DNA of 7,561 bases from an uncultured Pseudomonadota bacterium (GTDB lineage: Bacteria > Myxococcota_A > Polyangia > HGW-17): positions 1 through 7,561 of the forward strand of contig CALKWH010000197.1 of the NCBI GenBank assembly GCA_938004375.1, given 5' to 3'. Numbering within the stretch: position 1 is the stretch's first letter; each line of letters starts with the position of its first letter. Positions 1 through 5,707 of this stretch are shown in pieces. Made by a program: the position numbers and the translations under genes. The notes under the pieces are model-generated. The model was not told where the DNA came from. It ran no database searches and saw only the letters and a program-made list of their open reading frames with translations.

Positions 1-45
1 CCACCGAGATCTACACTCTTTCCCTACACGACGCTCTTCCGATCT
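1..45 (+). other. Illumina TruSeq P5/read-1 adapter (library contamination)
   Basis: These 45 bases match, from memory, the 3' 45 of the 58 bases of the TruSeq universal (P5) adapter. They include the P5 part CCACCGAGATCTACAC and the read-1 primer tail ending GCTCTTCCGATCT. Genomic coding sequence starts immediately afterwards, inside an aspartate kinase gene. This is synthetic sequence left by incomplete trimming. It should be masked and not annotated. The final T also reads as the first base of a Tyr codon (45-47) that suits the kinase family, so the exact junction is uncertain by one base. Confidence 0.97.
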
Positions 46-47
46 AC

Positions 48-614
48 GACGAGATGATGGAGATGGCCTACCGCGGCGCGAAGGTGCTCAACTTCCACGC
101 CGTGGAGTTCGCCCGGCGCCGGCAGATCACGGTCTACGCGCGCGCCACCGACGGCGGCAGGGAGACGATGGTGCGCAGGCCCGCCCTGGAGCTGGGCCGC
201 GCGGTGCTCGCCGTGGCCGGCGCCGATCGCCTGGTGGGCCTGGTCACGACGGATCTGGCCCAGACCGCGGAGCTGCTCGCGAAGCTCTCGGCGCACCACG
301 CCGAGATCCAGTACCTGCTCTCGCGCCCGGACGGCTCGGGCGTGCTCGTGCTCAACCCCGTCACGGCTCCGGACTGGCGCGCGGCGGTCCCCGGTCACGA
401 CCGCGTGGAGCCCCTGTTCTCGGTGTCGGTCATCGGCCGCTCCATCGGCTTCGAGAACGCCATGTTCAATGAGGCGCTGCGCCTCGCCGCCGACTGCGCC
501 GCCGAGGTCTTCTGCGTCGAGGCCAACCCCTCGCACCTCACCTTCTATTGCCGCGGGGAGACCGGTGCCGCCCTCACGGCCGCCTTCCACCGCGCCTTCG
601 TGACCCCGCGCTGA
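48..614 (+). CDS. lysC: Aspartate kinase, C-terminal part (5' partial)
   Basis: Aspartate kinase phosphorylates L-aspartate in the cytoplasm, the first step toward lysine, threonine and methionine. Only the last 188 residues are present because the contig (after adapter) starts inside the gene. The fragment opens with DEMMEMAYRGAKVL, matching the family's (Y)DEMLELA..GAKVL segment at the end of the kinase domain, followed by HAVEFARRRQITVYAR. Two ACT-like regulatory regions follow: about residues 50-100 (AVAGADRLVGLVTTDL onward) and about 120-185, with VSVIGRSIG and the closing FHRAFV, comparable to the usual VSVVG..M and LH..FF. ACT domains normally mediate feedback inhibition by end-product amino acids. 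The stop codon overlaps the next gene's ATG by one base (TGATG), suggesting translational coupling. The ATG codons at 54 and 57 are internal methionines, not starts. The symbol assumes a monofunctional lysC-type enzyme; the catalytic part is outside the window, so a paralogue cannot be excluded. Confidence 0.87.
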   Translation, partial: DEMMEMAYRGAKVLNFHAVEFARRRQITVYARATDGGRETMVRRPALELGRAVLAVAGADRLVGLVTTDLAQTAELLAKLSAHHAEIQYLLSRPDGSGVLVLNPVTAPDWRAAVPGHDRVEPLFSVSVIGRSIGFENAMFNEALRLAADCAAEVFCVEANPSHLTFYCRGETGAALTAAFHRAFVTPR

Positions 615-1060
615 TGTCCGCCGTTCGCCGCTTCATCTCCTGGATCAAGACCTGGAGCCTGGGCACGCGCATCTTCGCCGTTCTCGGGCTCGCCACGGCC
701 TTGCTGTTCGCCTTCCACTTTACGCAATGGCGCGAGGGGCGGGCGTGGTCCGACGTCACCATCCTCGAGGTGCGCCGCGCGGCGCCCGGTTACCGCGACG
801 GCACGCTGCGGCGCTATGAGTTGACGGTCCGGCGCGGCGCCTCGATCCTGAAAGGTCACATGGACACGTACTGGTTCGTGGGACGCCCCGAAGAGGGCCA
901 GGTCCTGGACCTGCGGGCCGTCTCGCTGGACACCGGGCGGTACCGCTTCCACCACGGGGCCTGGAGCGTGGAGTTCCGTCGCTGGTTCGTGTGGTGTGGC
1001 TTGTTGGGCCTGGCGTTCGGCGTCTGGCGTTACTGCGTACATCGCTCACGGAGCCGGTGA
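614..1060 (+). CDS. Small two-helix membrane protein, DUF3592-like layout
   Basis: This 148-residue protein has unknown function. A basic N-terminus (RRFISWIKTW) precedes a first hydrophobic helix at about residues 19-37 and a soluble region of about 85 residues. A second helix lies at about 124-141 (WFVWCGLLGLAFGVW), followed by a basic tail HRSRSR. The helix, small domain, helix layout, with a middle segment containing WSDVTILEVRR, YELTVRRGA and a GQVLDLRAV strand, recalls DUF3592-type membrane proteins. That is an architectural resemblance only, and no catalytic residues are evident. The start ATG overlaps the stop of the upstream aspartate kinase in a TGATG junction, so expression is probably coupled. 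No good ribosome binding site is needed or seen. The frame is open further upstream, to 548, but that would lie wholly inside the kinase gene. Confidence 0.8.
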   Translation: MSAVRRFISWIKTWSLGTRIFAVLGLATALLFAFHFTQWREGRAWSDVTILEVRRAAPGYRDGTLRRYELTVRRGASILKGHMDTYWFVGRPEEGQVLDLRAVSLDTGRYRFHHGAWSVEFRRWFVWCGLLGLAFGVWRYCVHRSRSR

Positions 1061-1081
1061 CAAGGAAGAAAACAACCGCGA

Positions 1082-1108
1082 TTGACAGTCCCCGTCCGGG
1101 GTGATACT
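1082..1108 (+). promoter_or_regulatory. Putative promoter of the radical SAM gene, with internal palindrome
   Basis: A perfect -35 hexamer TTGACA lies at 1082-1087, and a -10-like GATACT at 1103-1108 has a TG immediately before ATACT. The 15-bp spacer is short. Between them, 1090-1101 reads CCCCGTCCGGGG, a dyad with 5-bp arms that could be a repressor site. The position fits a promoter for the gene starting at 1190, because the preceding gene ends at 1060. It also means the TTG at 1082, formally a possible start codon, is better read as part of a -35 element. The assignment rests on sequence pattern alone. Confidence 0.35.
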
Positions 1109-1189
1109 TCTGCTGCGTTTCCCTCCGTCGTGGCATCGGCGGATCCTCTCTTCCATCCCATTTCTCCAATGAAAACTCGAGGTCTTCCG

Positions 1190-2641
1190 GTGAACGACGC
1201 CGCCCGTTCCGTACAGGAGCTCCAGATCGAAAAGAACCGCAGGGAATACGGCGCGCGCCTCGACGAATTGGTGTTCCCCACGTCCGACGCGGCGACGCGC
1301 GCCATGGCCCGGCGCGCCGCGCTGCTCGCGGAGCTGGACGGCCGGGCGCTCCTGGGCGCCAACCGCACCAAGCTCGACTGCCGTGGGTTGTCGCCCGGCT
1401 GCCGCGCCTGCGTGGAGGGCACCTGGTCGTGCCTGTTCATCACGGGCGAATGCAACGCCCGCTGCTTCTACTGCCCCACTCCCCAGGACGCCGCCGGGGT
1501 GCCCGGGACCAACAACCTGGACTTCCCGAAGGTCGACGACTACGTCGATTATCTCGACGAATTCGGCTTCACCGGGGCCAGCCTCAGCGGCGGAGAGCCC
1601 CTGCTGGAGCTGGAGAAATCCCTGCAGTATCTGCGAAAGATCCGCGCCCGTCTCGGGGACCGAGTGTACCTGTGGATGTACACCAACGGCCTGCTGCTCA
1701 CCGACGGGGTCGCCCGGCGGCTGCGGGACGCCGGTCTCGACGAGCTGCGTCTCGACATCGGCGCAACGGGCTATCGCCTGGACGCGGCCCGGCGGGCGGT
1801 GGGCGTCCTCCCGCGGGTCACCGTGGAGATCCCGGCCATCCCCGAGGAGGCCCAGCGCCTGCCCGGGATGCTCGAGGACCTCGACGGGCTCGGCGTGAAC
1901 CACCTGAATCTGCACCAGTTGCGCCTGACCCGGCACAACTTCGGACACCTGTCCGGGCGGGGCTACACCTTCCTCCACGGGGAGAGCGTGACGGTCCTGG
2001 AGTCCGAACTGACAGCGCTGGAGCTGGTCCGCCACGGTCTGGACCGGGGGCTGGCGCTGGGGGTCAACTACTGCTCCTTCGCCTACAAGAACCGCTTCCA
2101 GGGGGCCGCGGCCAGGCGCCGGGCGGCGACGCGGATCGCCCGGGGCCACGAGGACGTCACCGAGGCGGGCTACCTGCGCGCGCTCTCTCTGCACTGCGTC
2201 GGAGCGGAGCTGGAGCGCCAGGTCGGGCGGCTGCGGGAGGCGGATCCCGCGGGGGCAAGGTGGCGGCTGACCGCCGATGGCCGGCAACTGGACCTGTGCG
2301 CCGCGCTCTGCCGCGCCGCGCTCTGCCGCGCCGCGCTCTGCGAAAGGCCGCCGGCGCCTGGCCTGGAATTGCGGATTAAATACTCCGAGGCGCGGATCCT
2401 GCCGTCGGTCAGTTACCGGAACCCCTTCGTCGAGCTCTCCCTGAACCCTGGTCGGAAGGTGGTCATCGAGCGGCAGGATGCCGCGCCGGAGCTGGTCGTC
2501 GATGCCGCGCGGTGGCCTCAGGTCAGGGCGGTGCTGGATTCGGACGATGCAGTACCGGTTCCGCCCGGGGAGGCCACCCCGCTGCAGGCGGAGCTCCTGC
2601 GGTTCGAGCGGATCCCGTCCGGGCTGCAGGAATATTTCTGA
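1190..2641 (+). CDS. Radical SAM enzyme with Cys-rich segment before the cluster motif
   Basis: This is a 483-residue putative radical SAM enzyme. The [4Fe-4S] motif CNARCFYC (Cys88, Cys92, Cys95) fits CX3CX2C, which binds the cluster that cleaves S-adenosylmethionine. SGGEP at 133-137 is the SAM amino-group motif, followed by strand-like segments such as VYLWMYTNG and ELRLDIGATG of the partial TIM barrel. Unusually, four more cysteines lie directly before the motif (Cys64, 71, 74 and 81, within SPGCRACVEGTWSCLF). Others follow at 295 (NYCSFAYKNRFQ), 336, and 370, 374, 379 and 384, so an auxiliary Fe-S cluster is possible. The substrate is unknown. GTG 1190 was chosen because GAGG (1179-1182) lies 7 bases upstream; ATG 1169 is in frame but lacks a ribosome site, and TTG 1082 falls in a likely -35 box. 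I see no small peptide precursor beside it, so a RiPP role is unsupported. Confidence 0.9.
   Translation: MNDAARSVQELQIEKNRREYGARLDELVFPTSDAATRAMARRAALLAELDGRALLGANRTKLDCRGLSPGCRACVEGTWSCLFITGECNARCFYCPTPQDAAGVPGTNNLDFPKVDDYVDYLDEFGFTGASLSGGEPLLELEKSLQYLRKIRARLGDRVYLWMYTNGLLLTDGVARRLRDAGLDELRLDIGATGYRLDAARRAVGVLPRVTVEIPAIPEEAQRLPGMLEDLDGLGVNHLNLHQLRLTRHNFGHLSGRGYTFLHGESVTVLESELTALELVRHGLDRGLALGVNYCSFAYKNRFQGAAARRRAATRIARGHEDVTEAGYLRALSLHCVGAELERQVGRLREADPAGARWRLTADGRQLDLCAALCRAALCRAALCERPPAPGLELRIKYSEARILPSVSYRNPFVELSLNPGRKVVIERQDAAPELVVDAARWPQVRAVLDSDDAVPVPPGEATPLQAELLRFERIPSGLQEYF
2301..2342 (+). repeat. 15-bp in-frame tandem repeat inside the radical SAM gene
   Basis: The unit CCGCGCTCTGCCGCG occurs as two perfect copies (2301-2315 and 2316-2330) followed by a 12-base partial third copy. 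The length is a multiple of three, so each unit adds five residues (ALCRA) without changing frame. The result is cysteines at residues 374, 379 and 384, in addition to Cys370. Such perfect short repeats gain or lose units easily by slippage, so copy number could vary between strains or be an assembly artefact. Confidence 0.9.
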
Positions 2642-2673
2642 GAATCCGATTTCCGGACCAGCGTTTATGGGAG

Positions 2674-2702
2674 GTGACAGCCGGCCAGCGGGCGGCTATG
2701 CT
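2674..2702 (+). promoter_or_regulatory. Putative sigma70-type promoter of the lipocalin gene
   Basis: GTGACA at 2674-2679 matches five of six -35 consensus bases. After a 17-bp spacer, TATGCT at 2697-2702 matches four of six -10 bases. Transcription would start near 2709, just before the ribosome binding site GAGGAG at 2711-2716, giving a leader of about 17 bases. It lies in the 84-bp gap after the radical SAM stop codon, so the lipocalin may be transcribed separately. This is a pattern match only. Confidence 0.4.
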
Positions 2703-2725
2703 GCGAACATGAGGAGCCCGGCCCC

Positions 2726-3235
2726 ATGCGACATCTCCCTTTGCCCCTGATGCTGTTCCTGACCGGTTGCGCCGGCGGCGCCAATGTCCGCCCCGTCACC
2801 GGCTTCGACCTGGACCGCTACACCGGCACCTGGTACGAGATCGCCCGGCTGGATCACAAGTTCGAGCGGGGACTCTCCCGGGTGACGGCGAACTACCAGG
2901 CCCGCAAGAGCGGGGGTGTCACCGTCCGCAACCGCGGCTGGTCGGCGAAGAAGCGCAAGTGGTCCCAGGCCGTGGGGAAGGCGTACTTCCGGGGTCGCGC
3001 GGACGTGGGCGAATTGAAGGTCACCTTCTTCTGGCCCTTCTACGGCCAGTACATCGTGTTCGCGTTGGATCGGGAGAACTACCAGTGGGCGCTGGTGTCC
3101 GGCGGCTCGAAGAAGTACCTGTGGATCCTCGCCCGCACCCCGCGGCTCCCGGAGCCGTTGCTGCAAGAGCTCGTCGAGAAGACCCGCGCCGCCGGCTACG
3201 ATCCCTCGAAGCTCATCTACGTCGAACAGGAGTGA
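2726..3235 (+). CDS. blc: Outer-membrane lipocalin lipoprotein (Blc family)
   Basis: This is a bacterial lipocalin, a beta-barrel lipoprotein that binds fatty acids or lysophospholipids and is usually anchored in the outer membrane. At 169 residues it is close to E. coli Blc (about 177). A short signal peptide ends in the lipobox LTGC (Cys15). Ala follows the cysteine, not Asp, which suits outer-membrane sorting. The lipocalin signature YTGTWYEIAR is at 32-41, followed by HKFERGL, VTANYQ, a GKAYF strand, LKVTFFWPFYGQYIVFALD and YLWILARTP. The C-terminal helix ends GYDPSKLIYVEQ, all closely comparable to Blc. The start is supported by GAGGAG at 2711-2716, nine bases upstream of the ATG. It has a likely promoter of its own and converges with the minus-strand block, with 13 bases between stop codons. 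Its usual role is envelope lipid handling or stress; the ligand cannot be read from the sequence. Confidence 0.95.
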   Translation: MRHLPLPLMLFLTGCAGGANVRPVTGFDLDRYTGTWYEIARLDHKFERGLSRVTANYQARKSGGVTVRNRGWSAKKRKWSQAVGKAYFRGRADVGELKVTFFWPFYGQYIVFALDRENYQWALVSGGSKKYLWILARTPRLPEPLLQELVEKTRAAGYDPSKLIYVEQE

Positions 3236-3248
3236 ACGCCTCGCGGCC

Positions 3249-3752
3249 TCACTGGTAGCAGGTGACCCGGGACACCGCGCGCAGGCGCACGTCCACCGGG
3301 CCGGCGACGACCGCGCCCTCGTGTTCGCGCCGCAGCACCCACAACTGCACTGGATGGAAGTCCGCCAAAAAAGTGTCGAGCAGCGTCGCGTCCACCCGGA
3401 GATAGCCGGTGTCGGCGGTCTCGCAGGTCACGCTGGAGAACTGCAGCCCGTGGTTGCCGCTCTGGAGCGCGAAGATCACACGATCGCCCTCTCCGGCGCC
3501 CGGCGTCCAACTCACCTCGAGGTCCACACCCGGCGCGAGGTCGAGCGGGCAGGGCAGGGCCGTCTCGAGCGCGTCCACGCCGGTGGTCGAGACGGTGAAC
3601 GCGGGGACGGTGCCGCCCGAGGCCGTGGCGGTCAACGGACTGCCGCCCGCGAACAGGTCCCCGTCGCCCGGCGGTCCGCCGTCGGCGGGTTCGGGGCTCC
3701 ACGCCGGTTCGTAGTACAGGTACGGCTCCACCGGGTTCAGGGCGAGGCCCAC
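3249..3752 (-). CDS. Probable 5'-truncated extracellular domain fragment
   Basis: The GTG at 3752 would give a 167-residue, beta-rich, acidic protein without a signal peptide. It has three cysteines (68, 110, 165), the pattern FAGGSPLTATASGGTVPAF, and the strands VDLEVSWTPG and DVRLRAVSRVTC. This resembles the C-terminal half of secreted lipoproteins common in deltaproteobacteria; that is recalled family style, not a search. The frame stays open upstream through sequence reading GTITVTGLTV, which looks like the same domain, back to TAA 3837-3839, the stop of the preceding gene in the same frame. No ATG, GTG or TTG other than 3752 exists there, and no ribosome site precedes it. The fragment is therefore probably the remnant of a longer gene that lost its start and export signal, or else it is expressed unconventionally. 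I do not know its function. Confidence 0.55.
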   Translation of the reverse strand: MGLALNPVEPYLYYEPAWSPEPADGGPPGDGDLFAGGSPLTATASGGTVPAFTVSTTGVDALETALPCPLDLAPGVDLEVSWTPGAGEGDRVIFALQSGNHGLQFSSVTCETADTGYLRVDATLLDTFLADFHPVQLWVLRREHEGAVVAGPVDVRLRAVSRVTCYQ

Positions 3753-3836
3753 CGTGAGGCCGGTGACCGTGATGGTTCCGGCACTATACCGGTCAGCGCC
3801 GATCCGCGCAATCCCTCGGTCCGCAGTGAAATGGGA

Positions 3837-5513
3837 TTATCGAACGCCGATTTCTGGCCCTGGCGCGGCGGGCCGGTTCAGCGGGGCGATCCAGAAGTAG
3901 CGGTGCGGAGGTTCGTCGCCGGGGGGCGTGTCCGCCGGTACGGGGGCGAGCCACATCAGGGGGCCCCGCACGTGCCCGGAGGCCCGCATGAGGCCCTGGC
4001 CGGCCGCCTCGACGAGCGCGAAGCCCTGGCGGGACAGCGCGTAGACCTCCCGGGGGAGGCGTCCGGTCACGCGTCCGGCGTCCAGGTCGATGCCGACGCC
4101 GGGCCAGTCGCCGGACCGTCCCACCGCCACCTGCGCTCCGGCGGTGAACACGTGCGGGTACTCGGGGACATTCTGGACGGCGAGGACGCGATGGCCGGTG
4201 GCCAGGTCGTAGAGGCGCAATTGTTTTTGCCCGTGGAACAGCGCCCGGCGGCCGTGGCGCGCCACCAGGTTCCCGGGTTCGCGCAGCAGGCGCGGCGGCC
4301 GTCCGTCGAGGTCGACGTACACCGACCCTTCCCGGGTGTCGACCCGCTGCAGGCGGTGCGGGGAGATCCATTCGTTGTCCTTCTCGGGGACCTCCACGGT
4401 GAGGGGCAGCGCCTGCGCGCCGGCGTCGGTGACGAACTTCACGTTGGGTCGTGGGCCGACGCAGGCCACCAGCAGGGCCAGCGGGCTCTCGGCCGCGCCG
4501 AGCACGCGCCCGCGGCAGGCGGCCGGAACCAGCACCCGATCCTGGGTTCCGCGCACGAGCCGCAGCGCGCCCGCGGCGTCGCGGATTACCAGTGCGTCGT
4601 CGGCGAGGAACACCACGTCGTCGGCCTCGCGGGGGGGCGCGCCGCCGTCGGCCGGGGAGACCCAAAGATCCGTGCAGGGGTGCAGGTCGCGGGAAAGGAC
4701 GTGGAGCTCCGCGTCGCGCCCCGGACAGAAGCGCCGTGCCCCGAACGGCTGTTCCGACCGCGAGAAGTGACAGCGGTGCTCCGGTGCCAGCTCCGAGTGC
4801 GAGAGGACCCAGCGGCCGCCGCGGTGCAGATACGCATATAGCAGGCGGCGGGGCGGGGGCGGCACCCGGACCTCGGCGCTCGTGGCCAGGTCCCGGACTA
4901 CGGCGACGCGTCGGTCCCGCGGCCCCTGCAGGTAGAGCAGGCGCGCGCCGTTCGCGTCGAAGGACGCCCCCGCGTGCCCCAGGAAGGGATAGCCGTCGGC
5001 GCCCTTGGGCGCGCCGCGGGCGGTAAGATCGGTGGCGACCTGCGCGCGGGTGTCCAGCAGCAGCAGTTTGCCGTCCTTGACGACCAGCAGGTGGCGCCCG
5101 GTCGCGTCCCGCAGGACGTAGGCGTCCAGCGGCTCGCCGGGGCCCGCGCCCTGGATGAAGTACGGGATCGGGCGGTCTCCGTACAGCGCCCCCCAGTGGT
5201 CGGAGTGCATGGAGACCTCGCCGTCGCCGTTCGTGTCGGCGCGGGCCTGGCAGATGACAGCCCAGTCCGCTTCGGGGGAGGCCGTCTGCACCTCGAGGAA
5301 GTCGGCGGTGCCCAGCAGGCCGAGGGGGGCGACGGGGGGCGCGGGGGTGGCCGCGGGGGCAGCGGGGCAGGGACGGCAGGCAGGCCGCGACGGCAGGGGC
5401 CTGGCGCCGGTGCCGCAGGCGGTCCAGGAGACGGCCCAGGCGACGAGAGCCAGCGCGCGGGCGTGGGAAGGAAGGCGGCGCAGCGCGGGAGCGGGGACGT
5501 ATGATGGGTTCAT
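3837..5513 (-). CDS. Predicted lipoprotein, probably beta-propeller-like
   Basis: This 558-residue protein has unknown function. The N-terminus has basic residues (LRRLPSHAR), a hydrophobic stretch (ALALVAWAVSW) and TAC, with Cys33 as a weak lipobox. A Cys/Pro/Ala-rich linker (about 38-65) follows. The rest is a series of short strand pairs of the kind seen in WD40-like or PD40-type propellers: HLLVVKDGKLLLLDT, ARLLYLQGPRDRRVAVVRD, DDALVIRDAAGALRLVRG, GSVYVDLDGRPPRLL and KQLRLYDLATGHRVLAV. DTNGDGEV at 93-100 resembles a calcium-binding EF-hand or dockerin loop, but the twelfth position is Ser and not an acidic residue. Additional cysteines at 46, 49 and 88 and further on suggest disulfides outside the cytoplasm. 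GGAGG at 5518-5522 lies four bases before the ATG. It follows a tiny lipoprotein ORF by 40 bases and probably shares its transcript. The stop TAA is directly followed in frame by the next fragment. Confidence 0.82.
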   Translation of the reverse strand: MNPSYVPAPALRRLPSHARALALVAWAVSWTACGTGARPLPSRPACRPCPAAPAATPAPPVAPLGLLGTADFLEVQTASPEADWAVICQARADTNGDGEVSMHSDHWGALYGDRPIPYFIQGAGPGEPLDAYVLRDATGRHLLVVKDGKLLLLDTRAQVATDLTARGAPKGADGYPFLGHAGASFDANGARLLYLQGPRDRRVAVVRDLATSAEVRVPPPPRRLLYAYLHRGGRWVLSHSELAPEHRCHFSRSEQPFGARRFCPGRDAELHVLSRDLHPCTDLWVSPADGGAPPREADDVVFLADDALVIRDAAGALRLVRGTQDRVLVPAACRGRVLGAAESPLALLVACVGPRPNVKFVTDAGAQALPLTVEVPEKDNEWISPHRLQRVDTREGSVYVDLDGRPPRLLREPGNLVARHGRRALFHGQKQLRLYDLATGHRVLAVQNVPEYPHVFTAGAQVAVGRSGDWPGVGIDLDAGRVTGRLPREVYALSRQGFALVEAAGQGLMRASGHVRGPLMWLAPVPADTPPGDEPPHRYFWIAPLNRPAAPGPEIGVR

Positions 5514-5553
5514 GGGGCCTCCGAGTCACAGGTTACGTGCCGGACGCCGCTTC

Positions 5554-5697
5554 TCACATCTCCAGATCGGAGCAAGCGTCCTCGGCTGCGGGGGTCCGGG
5601 CGCAAGCGCCGCCGGCGAGCAGCAATACGGCGGCCAGGATCGTGGTCTTCAGTTGCCAGAATGGGAGTCGACAACCCGGGCGAGAGTCAGAGCCCAT
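5554..5697 (-). CDS. Small predicted lipoprotein (47 residues)
   Basis: This short ORF encodes 47 residues. An N-terminal segment (MGSDSRPGCRLPFWQL) is followed by KTTILAAVLLLAGGAC, a convincing lipoprotein signal peptide with the lipidated cysteine at residue 32. The mature part is only CARTPAAEDACSDLEM, acidic and with a second cysteine. GAGG lies eight bases before ATG 5697 and five bases before the alternative GTG 5700. It sits 10 bases downstream of the zinc-ribbon membrane protein and 40 bases upstream of the large lipoprotein, all on the same strand, as in an operon. It could be a true entericidin-sized lipoprotein. It could also be the start of a longer lipoprotein cut short by mutation or misassembly, since sequence just before its stop partly resembles adapter. 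No function can be assigned. Confidence 0.55.
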   Translation of the reverse strand: MGSDSRPGCRLPFWQLKTTILAAVLLLAGGACARTPAAEDACSDLEM

Positions 5698-5707
5698 CAC
5701 CACAACC

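Noticed and set aside
1082..1189. N-terminal extension of the radical SAM protein from TTG 1082
   Set aside because: TTG 1082 coincides with a perfect -35 hexamer, the extension looks non-conserved, and GTG 1190 has a well-placed GAGG.
1046..2287. Long open frame (413 codons) on the minus strand opposite the radical SAM gene
   Set aside because: It is the usual antisense shadow of a GC-rich gene; the protein is Pro/Gly/Gln-rich with no domain, whereas the plus strand shows clear radical SAM motifs.
3228..3252. Possible terminator hairpin between the convergent lipocalin and fragment genes
   Set aside because: Only a 3-bp GCC/GGC stem with a 4-base loop plus separated GTGA/TCAC arms; no T-run on either strand.
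3321..4841. 506-codon plus-strand open frame
   Set aside because: It is antisense to two minus-strand genes; low-complexity Arg/Gly/Val composition, no motif, no ribosome site.
5599..5610. GGCGC-AA-GCGCC inverted repeat
   Set aside because: It lies within the signal peptide codons of the small lipoprotein (Gly-Gly-Ala-Cys-Ala); the two-base loop is too tight for a hairpin and GC-rich coding sequence explains it.
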